Below are positions 1 to 8,283 of a stretch of DNA of 64,000 bases, piece by piece. Origin of the DNA: Bacteroidaceae bacterium (GTDB lineage: Bacteria; Bacteroidota; Bacteroidia; Bacteroidales; Bacteroidaceae). The DNA is taken from positions 16,548-80,547 of the forward strand of contig JAFYQQ010000077.1 in assembly GCA_017559845.1 (NCBI GenBank), in the 5' to 3' direction. Each line of letters opens with the position of its first letter. The first letter of the stretch is position 1. The position numbers and the translations under genes are program-made. Below the pieces are notes generated by a model. The model did not search any database and had not been told where the DNA came from. It saw only the letters and a list, made by a program, of their open reading frames with translations.

Positions 1-2496
1 ACACTGGAGTTCTCACCCATCGACAAGTTCAACCACGACTTTGGCGTTGACCCGGGCATCAACCTGCAGGTGGAGGCCATAGACCGTAACGGACGTGTAC
101 ACAAAGTGCTGGACACCCCCATGCCTTACTCAAACTGGCAAGACTCGCATACCATTTCACTGGCGCTTGCCGAACAACCCGACTGCCAGCACTACCGTGT
201 ATTGATCCACAACCGGCACAACATGAACATCTCTTCTGTCAGGTTGCTTTCCGCCGCACGCAAACAAAACTGGGAAGGCGAGGCCGGATGGACACTGCGC
301 ACCGTACTGCCCGAAAGCGCCTCTGCGAAACAGTCGGCAGAGGCTTATGTAAAAGGAAACATGATTATAAATCTGACAGACAAGATGGATGCCGACGGCA
401 AACTGAGTTGGAAAGTTCCGCAAGGCGAATGGACCATCCTGCGCATAGGCCACATCAACACCGGACGCCGCAACGGACCCGCTCCGGCAGAAGCCACAGG
501 ATGGGAATGCAACAAGCTTGACCCATCGGGAGCCGCGCTGCACTTCAAGAACTACATCGGCCACATGGCAAACGGTCCCGTAAAGGGACTGGTCAGCAAT
601 ATGCTGATGGACAGTTGGGAATGCTATTCACAAACCTGGACAAAGAACATGCCACAGGACTTCCGCCGCATTGCCAGCTATCCCCTGGAACAATGGATGC
701 CTGCCCTCTTCGGCTTTGTGATTGACAGCCCAGAAACCACCGCACGTTTCCTGGTGGACTGGCGCAAGACACTGAACAATCTTTTCGTGAACAACTTCTT
801 CGGCGAAATGAGCCGTCTGGCACACGCAAACGGGCTGACCTGCACCTATGAGACCGCCGGCGGCGACATTACGCCTGCCGACCCGATGGAATATTACAAG
901 TTTGCCGACGTGCCGATGTGCGAATTCTGGCAACCGTTCACCAACTTCCTGTACAACCGCAACTACAAACCCATACGCCCCACGGCCTCTGCCGCAAGAA
1001 TGTACGGCAAGCCCCGTGTTTCAGCAGAATCGTTCACCTCTTTTGTCCTCACCTGGGACGAACACTGGCAAATGCTGAAGGACGTGGCCAACCAAAATCT
1101 GCTGGACGGCATGTCCCACTTCGTGTTCCACACCTATACACACAACCCCGGCGCATCAAAGTATTTCCCCGGCACCAGTTTCGGAAGCGGCATCGGAAGT
1201 CCCTTCTTGCGCGGACAAACATGGTGGAAGCACATGCCGGCATTCACTTCCTATCTGGCACGATGCACCTATATGATGGAGCGCGGAAAGCCCGTAAGCA
1301 GCGTGCTGTGGTACATAGGCGACGAATACCAACAGAAGCCGGACCAGTTCTACCCCTTCCCCGTGGGCTACCGTTATGACTACTGCAACCCCGACGCGCT
1401 GCTTACCCGTCTGAGTGTGAAGGACGGCAAGTGGACCACACCGGACGGCATAACCTATCCCGTGCTTTGGATTCCCCAACCCGGACGCATGCAGCCCGAA
1501 ACATTGGAGCGATTGGTTGAGCTGGTGAAGCAAGGCGGTATCCTTGTGGCAGACATGCCCACCGGCATGGCCACACTTGGCAACGGAGACCGACAGGCAG
1601 CACGTTATCAGGCTGCCGTAGCCGCACTTTGGCCCAAGAACGCACCTCAAGCACATACGTTGGGCAACGGACGTGTATTCAGCCAGATGAGCTTGGAAAA
1701 CGCGCTGGAGCACCTGAACATCCAGCCCGACGTTACCGGAATTGGCAACCAATGGCTGCACCGCAAAGCTGAAGGTGCCGACTGGTATTTCGTATGTGCC
1801 GACCGCGAGACTCCGTTCAGTGGAGAAGTGGAGTTCAACTGTACCGGACGTGTGGAAATATGGAATCCTGTAAGCGGAACCGTCAAGGAAATTCCCTGCA
1901 CCCAACAAGACGGCAAGACCCGCATGGACATCGTATTGTCAAAGGCAGAATGCGCTTTCGTAGTTTTCCATCATGACGGCAAGCCTTCACAAGCCAAACC
2001 ACAACAGGAGGTTACATCCACCCTGCTTTCTGGACAGACATGGACCGTTTCCTTCCCCGAAGGATGGGGCATTGACGCGCCGCTGACCATCACTTCACTG
2101 GAGCCTTGGCACGAGATGGTTTCATCCGCCGAAGGAAAGGCTTTCAGCGGAACCGCCACATACCGTACCACCCTGCACATGGACAAGGTGGAGAAGGGTG
2201 CAAACTATACGTTACAGTTGGGCAAAGTGGAAATGATTGCCGTGGTACGACTGAACGGGCAGGAACTGGGCACATTGTGGACCGAACCTTACCAGACCGA
2301 CATCACCACAGCACTGAAGAAAGGCGACAACACCCTGGAAATAGACGTAACCAGCAGCTGGTTCAACCGCCTGGTCTATGATGCCGGACTGCCCGAAGCG
2401 GATCGCAAGACCTGGGTCATCTCCGGACCCAGAAAAGAAGAAAAACTGCGTGCGAACGGTTTGCTCGGTCCCGTAATGGTAAGAATGGAGAAATAA
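1..2496 (+). CDS. GH106-like alpha-L-rhamnosidase family protein, 5' end outside window
   Basis: The reading frame is open to base 1, so the true start and probably the signal peptide lie upstream; 831 codons plus a stop are visible. The visible part resembles the large GH106-type rhamnosidase proteins that Bacteroidales use to remove rhamnose from plant or bacterial polysaccharides. Conserved-looking stretches are the aromatic, Asp/Glu-rich core near 840-960 (ETAGGD, then CEFWQPF) and a C-terminal galactose-binding-like beta-sandwich at about 2190-2380 (LNGQELGTLW). It is probably periplasmic or surface-exposed, though this cannot be confirmed without the N-terminus. The next gene starts 14 bases after the stop, so the two are probably co-transcribed. 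The family call rests on overall resemblance; I did not identify the catalytic pair with certainty. Confidence 0.72.
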   Translation, partial: TLEFSPIDKFNHDFGVDPGINLQVEAIDRNGRVHKVLDTPMPYSNWQDSHTISLALAEQPDCQHYRVLIHNRHNMNISSVRLLSAARKQNWEGEAGWTLRTVLPESASAKQSAEAYVKGNMIINLTDKMDADGKLSWKVPQGEWTILRIGHINTGRRNGPAPAEATGWECNKLDPSGAALHFKNYIGHMANGPVKGLVSNMLMDSWECYSQTWTKNMPQDFRRIASYPLEQWMPALFGFVIDSPETTARFLVDWRKTLNNLFVNNFFGEMSRLAHANGLTCTYETAGGDITPADPMEYYKFADVPMCEFWQPFTNFLYNRNYKPIRPTASAARMYGKPRVSAESFTSFVLTWDEHWQMLKDVANQNLLDGMSHFVFHTYTHNPGASKYFPGTSFGSGIGSPFLRGQTWWKHMPAFTSYLARCTYMMERGKPVSSVLWYIGDEYQQKPDQFYPFPVGYRYDYCNPDALLTRLSVKDGKWTTPDGITYPVLWIPQPGRMQPETLERLVELVKQGGILVADMPTGMATLGNGDRQAARYQAAVAALWPKNAPQAHTLGNGRVFSQMSLENALEHLNIQPDVTGIGNQWLHRKAEGADWYFVCADRETPFSGEVEFNCTGRVEIWNPVSGTVKEIPCTQQDGKTRMDIVLSKAECAFVVFHHDGKPSQAKPQQEVTSTLLSGQTWTVSFPEGWGIDAPLTITSLEPWHEMVSSAEGKAFSGTATYRTTLHMDKVEKGANYTLQLGKVEMIAVVRLNGQELGTLWTEPYQTDITTALKKGDNTLEIDVTSSWFNRLVYDAGLPEADRKTWVISGPRKEEKLRANGLLGPVMVRMEK

Positions 2497-2510
2497 GGGA
2501 CCAGACGTAT

Positions 2511-3437
2511 ATGGCAGACAGAGGGCGGAAACTGAGCGTCATCGTACCTATATATAAGGTAGAAGACACGCTGGACCGATGCATAGAAAGCATTGTGGTA
2601 CAAAAGTGTTCCGGAATGGAAATCATTCTGGTAGATGACGGCTCGCCCGACCGCTGCCCAGCCATGTGCGACGAGTGGGCATTGCGCGACAGTCGGATCC
2701 GTGTCATCCACAAGAAGAACGGCGGACTGAGCGATGCGCGCAACGCCGGAATTGATGCGGCACAAGGAGAATTCCTCACGTTTGTGGACTCGGACGACTA
2801 CCTTTCCCCTCATACCTACCAGCCTTTGATCGGTTTTCTGGAGGCTCACGAGGGAGTGGACTTCGTGGAATTTCCCGTCCAGGAACACGAAGGTTCCGGC
2901 AAACAACACCTCCTGACATTTGAAGAGACCGTCTACACCGACATCCGCCACTACTGGCACCAGACTGAAGGTTGGAGACACTCCTACGCCTGGAACAAGA
3001 TATACCGCCGACAACTTTTCCAAAACATACGTTTTCCGAAAGGGAAAGTTTTTGAAGACATGCACACCCTGCCGCTGTTACTCGCCCAATGCCGAAGCCT
3101 TGCCACAGCGGGCACGGGATGCTACCATTACACATACAACCGCAACGGCATAACCGCGCTGGCCGACGCCAATGCCTACCGTTCCCTGCTGCAGGCGCAC
3201 ATGAAGGCCATACAAATGCCGGAACTGGCACCGGGCGGAGACGAACGGTACTATCTGGAGCTGGTAAACATCCAAATCTACGCCCATGAACTGAGCGGAG
3301 ACAAGCCTGTCATCCCCTACATCCGCTTCCGCTCCATCATATCCCTGAAAACCATCCTCTTCAACATCCTCGGCATCCGCATTTTGTGCTCGTTCAACCG
3401 TTTCATGCGGAAATTCATAAAAAGGAAACGCCAGTAA
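2511..3437 (+). CDS. family 2 glycosyltransferase
   Basis: A 308-residue GT-A fold GT2 enzyme. The N-terminal strand SVIVPIYKVED, the VDDGSPD nucleotide-binding motif and the metal-binding region FVDSDDYL (about residue 90) are all present, with GGLSDARNAG between them. There is no signal peptide, so it should act on the cytoplasmic face of the membrane, adding a sugar to a lipid-linked glycan. The C-terminal 60 residues are basic and hydrophobic and may attach to the membrane. It starts 14 bases after the rhamnosidase gene, an unusual partner for a biosynthetic transferase, so the pairing may be positional rather than functional. Donor and acceptor cannot be read from sequence. Confidence 0.9.
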   Translation: MADRGRKLSVIVPIYKVEDTLDRCIESIVVQKCSGMEIILVDDGSPDRCPAMCDEWALRDSRIRVIHKKNGGLSDARNAGIDAAQGEFLTFVDSDDYLSPHTYQPLIGFLEAHEGVDFVEFPVQEHEGSGKQHLLTFEETVYTDIRHYWHQTEGWRHSYAWNKIYRRQLFQNIRFPKGKVFEDMHTLPLLLAQCRSLATAGTGCYHYTYNRNGITALADANAYRSLLQAHMKAIQMPELAPGGDERYYLELVNIQIYAHELSGDKPVIPYIRFRSIISLKTILFNILGIRILCSFNRFMRKFIKRKRQ

Positions 3438-3503
3438 CGCTCGTTTTTACCTTTCCGCATGTATTTTCCGTGTTAAAAATTCTTATAAAAAACGGAAAAA
3501 ATG

Positions 3504-3511
3504 TATATTTG
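3504..3511 (+). promoter_or_regulatory. Bacteroidales -7 box before fasciclin lipoprotein gene
   Basis: TATATTTG matches the TAnnTTTG -7 consensus and is followed by GCA, as is typical. It lies about 60 bases before the ATG at 3574 in an A+T-rich gap. No clear TTTG is seen 19-20 bases upstream. Confidence 0.6.
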
Positions 3512-3573
3512 CATATAGAAATGGCAAATATGCCACAAAAATACCATTTAGCCACAACAAAACACGAAATATT

Positions 3574-5697
3574 ATGATGCGACATGAAAAACTGAAAAAA
3601 ATCATTTTGGGTCTGATTATAGCGATGGCTTTCATCGGATGTAAGGAGGAAATCGACATGTCTGCCCGTTATGTCTTTACCGAAGAAACCGTGTACAGTT
3701 ACCTGTCCAAACAAGAGAAGTACAGCCAGTACGTTGATTTGCTGGGCAAGGTAAAGGTGGGCCCCATTTCCAAGTCCACTCTCAAGCAATTACTTGCGGC
3801 AAGAGGTAACTATACCGTATTTGCACCCACCAATAATGCCATACAGCTCTATCTGGACACACTTGCCATCAAGGGGATTATTGACACACCCGACTGGGAC
3901 GGTTTCCGTGATTCCACAACGCTTGACTCCGTGCGACAGGTAATCGTGTACAATAGCATCATTGACATGGGCGACGACCTACAGCCCTATGAAACCGCCA
4001 ATTTCCCCGTAATGAACAAGGGCGAGTTCCCTCTTTCCAATATGTATCAGCGTAAACTGGTGGTTACATATTGCGACGTACCGGACAGCATCTGGATCAA
4101 CGGCGCAAGCGTGGATGTCTATAACCGAGACATACAGACCGAAAACGGTGTCATCCACTGTATGCACAACGTGGTGGCTCCCACAAATAACACCCTGGGT
4201 TACCTGCTTGAGGCCATCTACAACGAGAAAAGACCCGGATATTACGTCTCTGCCATGCTTGTCAAGACCGTAGGCATGTTGGATACGCTCTACAAATACA
4301 GGGACGATGAGTATGAAAAGCGTTATCAGGAAGGACTGATCACCAAAACCGTGGAACACACGTCTGGTATCGGATTCACCCAAGGAAAGGTGCCCGAACA
4401 TCGTTATTATGGATACACTTATTTTGCAGAAACCGACACTTTCTGGCAAAAGGAATTGGGCAAAGAGCCATTGGATATCACCGTAAAGGACGTAATGGAC
4501 TATCTGCAAAGCCAGAATCTTTATCCGGATGCAAAGATAGACGAGGACTACACACACGAGGACAACCTTCTGAACCGCTTTGTCACCTACCACTTCCTAC
4601 CCATGCGACTGGCTGCTGACCGTCTGGTCATCCACTGGAACGAGAAAGGATATTCCATCCATGACAAGGAAGCGTCCATCGTAACATACGAATACTACAC
4701 CACCATGGGCAAGCGTCGCCTGATGAAATTTCTGGAAAGCCCCCAAAGCAACGGAGTATGCATCAACCGCTTCCCAAATATTGACAACGGCCGCAAGGGC
4801 GAATACATTGAGTTGAGCTGTGACCCCGACAAGACAGGTATCCGTGTAAGCCCGCCCGAAACCGACGGCGAGTTCAATGTACGCAATGCCATTGTCTATC
4901 CGCTCAACGAAATACTGGCTTACAGTCCCGACACTCGCCGCAATCTGCACAAGGAACGCATCCGTTGGGACATTGCCGCCCAAATGCCCGAACTGATGAA
5001 CAACGACATCCGTTCACAATACTACAGCATGGGCCGAACCGGCATTCCCTTCAGCAGCGAATACCCTTATCTGGACGACTGTTGGGTTGAAGACGACACC
5101 TATTATTTCTATTATAATGGATGGGGAACCACCATGAAGAACTACCAAGGAGACGAACTGAACATCCGCGGAAATCTGGACGTAACCTTCCGTCTGCCGC
5201 CGGTGCCCGAAGACGGTATTTACGAAATCCGCTTCAACATCCAGAGCGACGGATACAACCGAGGTATGGTACAGTTCTACTGGGGAAGCGACAAAGAACG
5301 CCTCGCTCCTATGGGCATTCCCATGGATATCCGCATGAGCGGTCTGGAACGCCGAACCACAGCCGGAACCTTCCCCAGCAATGTGGGTTGGGAAAGAGAC
5401 CTGGAAGACGACCAGGACTATAACGCAGAAGTGGACAAGAAAATGCGCAATAACGGTTTCATGAAAGGCGCCAACTGCTATTGTGACGGCGGAACCGGCA
5501 TGGCTGTAATGGCACGCGCAGACCCACTGATTATCCGCCGTATCATTGTACGCGAGCCCATGAAGGCAGACGAGACCTATTACCTACGCTTCAAGACCGT
5601 ACTTGACGATGCCAGCCGCGAGTTCTATGTAGACTATCTGGAGTATTGTCCCAAAGAAGTTTATGACAACCCCGAAACGCCGGAAGATATCTGGTAA
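3574..5697 (+). CDS. fasciclin (FAS1) domain lipoprotein
   Basis: A 707-residue lipoprotein. A hydrophobic N-terminus ends in the lipobox FIGC (Cys about residue 23), giving a lipid-anchored outer-membrane or periplasmic protein. A FAS1 domain spans about residues 40-205: the hallmark YTVFAPTNNA is near residue 85 and the second conserved block ENGVIHCMHNVV near 190. A weaker second FAS1-like segment may cover about 215-400. The last 250 residues look like a beta-sandwich of unknown role. Such proteins commonly accompany SusC/SusD-type glycan-uptake loci, and the rhamnosidase upstream fits that setting, but no SusC/D gene is inside the window. It has its own promoter and ends just before a strong terminator. 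Confidence 0.82.
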   Translation: MMRHEKLKKIILGLIIAMAFIGCKEEIDMSARYVFTEETVYSYLSKQEKYSQYVDLLGKVKVGPISKSTLKQLLAARGNYTVFAPTNNAIQLYLDTLAIKGIIDTPDWDGFRDSTTLDSVRQVIVYNSIIDMGDDLQPYETANFPVMNKGEFPLSNMYQRKLVVTYCDVPDSIWINGASVDVYNRDIQTENGVIHCMHNVVAPTNNTLGYLLEAIYNEKRPGYYVSAMLVKTVGMLDTLYKYRDDEYEKRYQEGLITKTVEHTSGIGFTQGKVPEHRYYGYTYFAETDTFWQKELGKEPLDITVKDVMDYLQSQNLYPDAKIDEDYTHEDNLLNRFVTYHFLPMRLAADRLVIHWNEKGYSIHDKEASIVTYEYYTTMGKRRLMKFLESPQSNGVCINRFPNIDNGRKGEYIELSCDPDKTGIRVSPPETDGEFNVRNAIVYPLNEILAYSPDTRRNLHKERIRWDIAAQMPELMNNDIRSQYYSMGRTGIPFSSEYPYLDDCWVEDDTYYFYYNGWGTTMKNYQGDELNIRGNLDVTFRLPPVPEDGIYEIRFNIQSDGYNRGMVQFYWGSDKERLAPMGIPMDIRMSGLERRTTAGTFPSNVGWERDLEDDQDYNAEVDKKMRNNGFMKGANCYCDGGTGMAVMARADPLIIRRIIVREPMKADETYYLRFKTVLDDASREFYVDYLEYCPKEVYDNPETPEDIW

Positions 5698-5732
5698 GAG
5701 GAGCGATGAGCGATTAACGAATGAGCGAAAGG

Positions 5733-5748
5733 CCGTCTGAAAAGACGG
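5733..5748. other. perfect 6-bp stem-loop between convergent genes
   Basis: CCGTCT and AGACGG pair around a GAAA loop, 28 bases upstream of the larger terminator hairpin. There is no T-run on the plus strand, so it may be an accessory hairpin. It follows a short GAGCGATGAG-type word run (5700-5728) like the one at the right end of the window. Confidence 0.4.
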
Positions 5749-5760
5749 GAAATTAAATAG

Positions 5761-5790
5761 CCGGGGGCTTTTATGCCTCCGGTTATATTA
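5761..5790. terminator. intrinsic terminator shared by convergent genes
   Basis: CCGGGGGC (5761-5768) pairs with GCCTCCGG (5775-5782) around a TTTTAT loop, with one G-T wobble, followed by TTATATTATAT. It separates the fasciclin gene (plus) from the alpha-galactosidase-like gene (minus) and could stop transcription from both sides. Confidence 0.7.
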
Positions 5791-5815
5791 TATCCGTAAG
5801 AAGACACCTTATTGC

Positions 5816-7828
5816 CTATTTTCTGCGAGTAATGGCAAACACCGCCACATCGCTGGGCGGAAGCGTTACCTGAATTTCCCCCTTAAGTGTCATGAGGTTT
5901 CCTGTCCACAATTCCTTTGCCTCGTATGAGAAAGAGGTATCCAGTCCAAGGTCTGATAGAGGCGTTGTCGTTTTCTGTTCCTCTTCAGTATAGTTAAAAA
6001 CGGCATAATAAGCCTTGTCCTCTCCGTCAATACGTACAAACCGACACTCCGACTTCTCTCCATTTCCATACACGGGACGGAAAGCCTCTCCATTGGCAAT
6101 GGCATTGATTTCCGCATTTGTCAGGTATTTCATTGCCTTTTCCTTGACCTCTCCTGGTCCTTCTGCGCTGAAGTCGTCTCCTGCAATGAAAATGCCGGTA
6201 ATGACGCCCGAAGTAACACGCGCACGGTTCTCACCGTCAGTTGCCTCCCTCAGCACAATGTGGTCCGGGTCGTTATACTGATACACTCTGTCCAACCACC
6301 AACCGTATGAGAGTGCGTTTAGCGTATATTCCGTATCCTTTATCTTGTTCCATGCATCGCAGGCAATTCGCCTGGATTGTGCGTAGTGGGCGGGGAATAT
6401 GGGCGAAATGGAAAGGTTCATGTACATGTCGCCAAAATACTTGTCCAGAAGTTTCATGCCATAGTTGTACCCCTGTATGCCGGTCTGAATGGCAGGATTG
6501 TGCCACTTGTCCGCTTCCATTGCGCCATGGGTCATGAAATCCATCTTCACATATTCAAAGCCAACCCGATGAAACAATTCGGATGTTTTCTTCATCATGG
6601 TCTCTACCGCCGGATGAGTAGGGTCCAAAGCATAGGCTCCGTCCAGTTCTTGGGGCTTCCCGTGGGCATAGAGGTACACATCCTTGTATTTACATTCGGG
6701 TAGTTCTTTTATCGTGCGCTCTGGATTCTTCCCCCAGTCCGTAAATGGTGTCCAATACACACCGGCCACCTGGCCGTTAGCCTTGCAACGGTCTACAAAA
6801 TCCTTCAGTTCCTCTTCCGAAAAAATATTCCAACCGGAATCTAGGCCGATATAGACCAGATTGTCCCTATTGGCAAAATGGTTGGGTTGCAGATGGCGTG
6901 CGTAAAAGTCGGAGACCTCCAATGCCTTGGGGTAACGGAGTTTGAATTGTAGTGCGCCCCAACTGTTCCATCCGAAGGGGACAGCCTTTTCCCATGTCTT
7001 GGGGGGAGCCACCGCAGCATTTGCAGATGCGTACTCCTCCATACCTGAACGCCAATCGTCAAAACAACCCAATAGGATTTTGGGTGACTTGATGGTAATT
7101 CCCCTCAATGCACCATGGGGTTTGCTGTCACGGGTGGTCTTGTCGGCCACACCTCCGTAACACTTCAGCGAACCGATATTATATGCTGTGCCGCGCCCCA
7201 TGACAACAGCCGTCTTCCAGTTGTCATGCTCCACAGAACCCACCACCAACGCATGACGGTTGTCATTGTTGTACACCGCTGTCACCTCATAGCTGGTCAG
7301 TTCGTCAAACGTAAGTGGACAGGAACGGTATCTTATCCAACAATCGTTGTCAAACGGAATGAAAAGGGCGCGATTGTCCTTGCCCTTTGCCAACACCTGG
7401 GGCATTTGATCCACATTTACCGGTGCCATATAATTGGATGCCACCTCCTCATCTGATGATAAGGCAAACTCCGTCAGGATATAATCCTTATCGGGATATA
7501 CATAAAACGCTTGCACCAACGCCGGCAACATCTCGTCCGTATAGGAAATCTCATACTTGAAGCCCTTGCCGAATGCGTCGGCAATCTCTTTTACCGATAC
7601 AGCGCAATCCTCATAATCCAACGTGGTTATGGTGCTGTCCGACAACTTGTAAGCGGCATACAAATCATCGAACACGCATAAAGAATCTTTCCAGATGTCT
7701 ATGCCTCCCGACTTCTGGTCAAGGCTCAGTTCCCAACAACCTTTTTTCAATGTTGCCTCTTCAGCACATCCGGCCAGCGCCAGCATTCCGCCACACAGCC
7801 AGGCAATGATTTTTGCGTCCATCTTCAT
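5816..7828 (-). CDS. alpha-galactosidase-like (clan GH-D) lipoprotein
   Basis: A 670-residue predicted lipoprotein: MKMDAKIIAWLCGG leads into the lipobox LAGC. An N-terminal beta-rich domain (about 25-270) precedes a TIM barrel of the GH27/GH36/GH31-like type, with FGWNSWG (about 290), YIGLDSGW (about 335), the probable nucleophile Asp in YVKMDFMTHG (about 425) and NDPDHIVL (about 520). A C-terminal beta domain closes it. It would release terminal alpha-linked galactose, or a related sugar, from oligosaccharides at the cell surface or in the periplasm. The exact GH family is uncertain because the barrel motifs are intermediate between GH27 and GH36. It is transcribed alone, converging on the fasciclin gene. 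A TAACTTTA box at 7862-7869 (minus strand) could be its -7 element. Confidence 0.75.
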   Translation of the reverse strand: MKMDAKIIAWLCGGMLALAGCAEEATLKKGCWELSLDQKSGGIDIWKDSLCVFDDLYAAYKLSDSTITTLDYEDCAVSVKEIADAFGKGFKYEISYTDEMLPALVQAFYVYPDKDYILTEFALSSDEEVASNYMAPVNVDQMPQVLAKGKDNRALFIPFDNDCWIRYRSCPLTFDELTSYEVTAVYNNDNRHALVVGSVEHDNWKTAVVMGRGTAYNIGSLKCYGGVADKTTRDSKPHGALRGITIKSPKILLGCFDDWRSGMEEYASANAAVAPPKTWEKAVPFGWNSWGALQFKLRYPKALEVSDFYARHLQPNHFANRDNLVYIGLDSGWNIFSEEELKDFVDRCKANGQVAGVYWTPFTDWGKNPERTIKELPECKYKDVYLYAHGKPQELDGAYALDPTHPAVETMMKKTSELFHRVGFEYVKMDFMTHGAMEADKWHNPAIQTGIQGYNYGMKLLDKYFGDMYMNLSISPIFPAHYAQSRRIACDAWNKIKDTEYTLNALSYGWWLDRVYQYNDPDHIVLREATDGENRARVTSGVITGIFIAGDDFSAEGPGEVKEKAMKYLTNAEINAIANGEAFRPVYGNGEKSECRFVRIDGEDKAYYAVFNYTEEEQKTTTPLSDLGLDTSFSYEAKELWTGNLMTLKGEIQVTLPPSDVAVFAITRRK

Positions 7829-7976
7829 CAGATTTATTATTATGGTAAGTGAAATATGGTGTAAAGTTAAGGTTTTATACCATATAAACCTATTTGTTCG
7901 GCATATTCTTTAGGGATGTACTAAAAATTATTATTGCTGTCCGGTAAAAATCTTTACACAAAAATCGCCTAAAAAT

Positions 7977-8055
7977 AACACTTAAGTGTTTCTCCGGAAA
8001 CAGTTAAGTGTTTTTCGGGAAAGACTTAAGTAAAACTCAAGAAACACTTAAGTCT
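7977..8055. repeat. 22-bp-period palindromic-word array (TTAAGT word)
   Basis: The word TTAAGT starts at 7982, 8004, 8026 and 8048, a spacing of exactly 22 bases each time. The first unit is a perfect 14-bp palindrome (7977-7990, AACACTTAAGTGTT) and the fourth contains ACACTTAAGT. The bases between words are not conserved. A separate GTAAA-AATC-TTTAC palindrome lies at 7944-7957, its centre 33 bases (1.5 periods) from the first palindrome's centre. Confidence 0.8.
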
Positions 8056-8224
8056 TTTTTTCGTTTGTTTTAAGCCTCGATTTTCTTATTCTGTATCTTT
8101 CTGTAATACAAACATATAGCTCATCTAAAAATTTGCGCAGCAAAATCAAAAAACACTTTTCTTGTTTTTTGACAATTGTAAGGAATGATATCCTGGCCTA
8201 TTGGTCTGAAATTCTTTTCAGAAA

Positions 8225-8253
8225 GAAGCCGCACCCCCGAAGGATGCGGCTTC
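8225..8253 (-). terminator. terminator of the giant LamG/GLUG gene
   Basis: GAAGCCGCA (8225-8233) pairs perfectly with TGCGGCTTC (8245-8253). It lies 30 bases after the stop codon of the minus-strand gene, and the transcript then reads TTTCTG, a short U-run. Confidence 0.65.
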
Positions 8254-8283
8254 CGTTCTATTCAATAGTGAAGTAAGTGAGCC

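Larger units (their letters stand above)
7829..8283. other. intergenic region with word array and terminator
   Basis: No gene is seen in these 455 bases. They hold the start region of the galactosidase gene (minus), a 22-bp-period array of TTAAGT palindromes, an 8-bp stem CAAAAAAC/GTTTTTTG (8147-8171), and the terminator of the giant LamG/GLUG gene. Confidence 0.7.
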
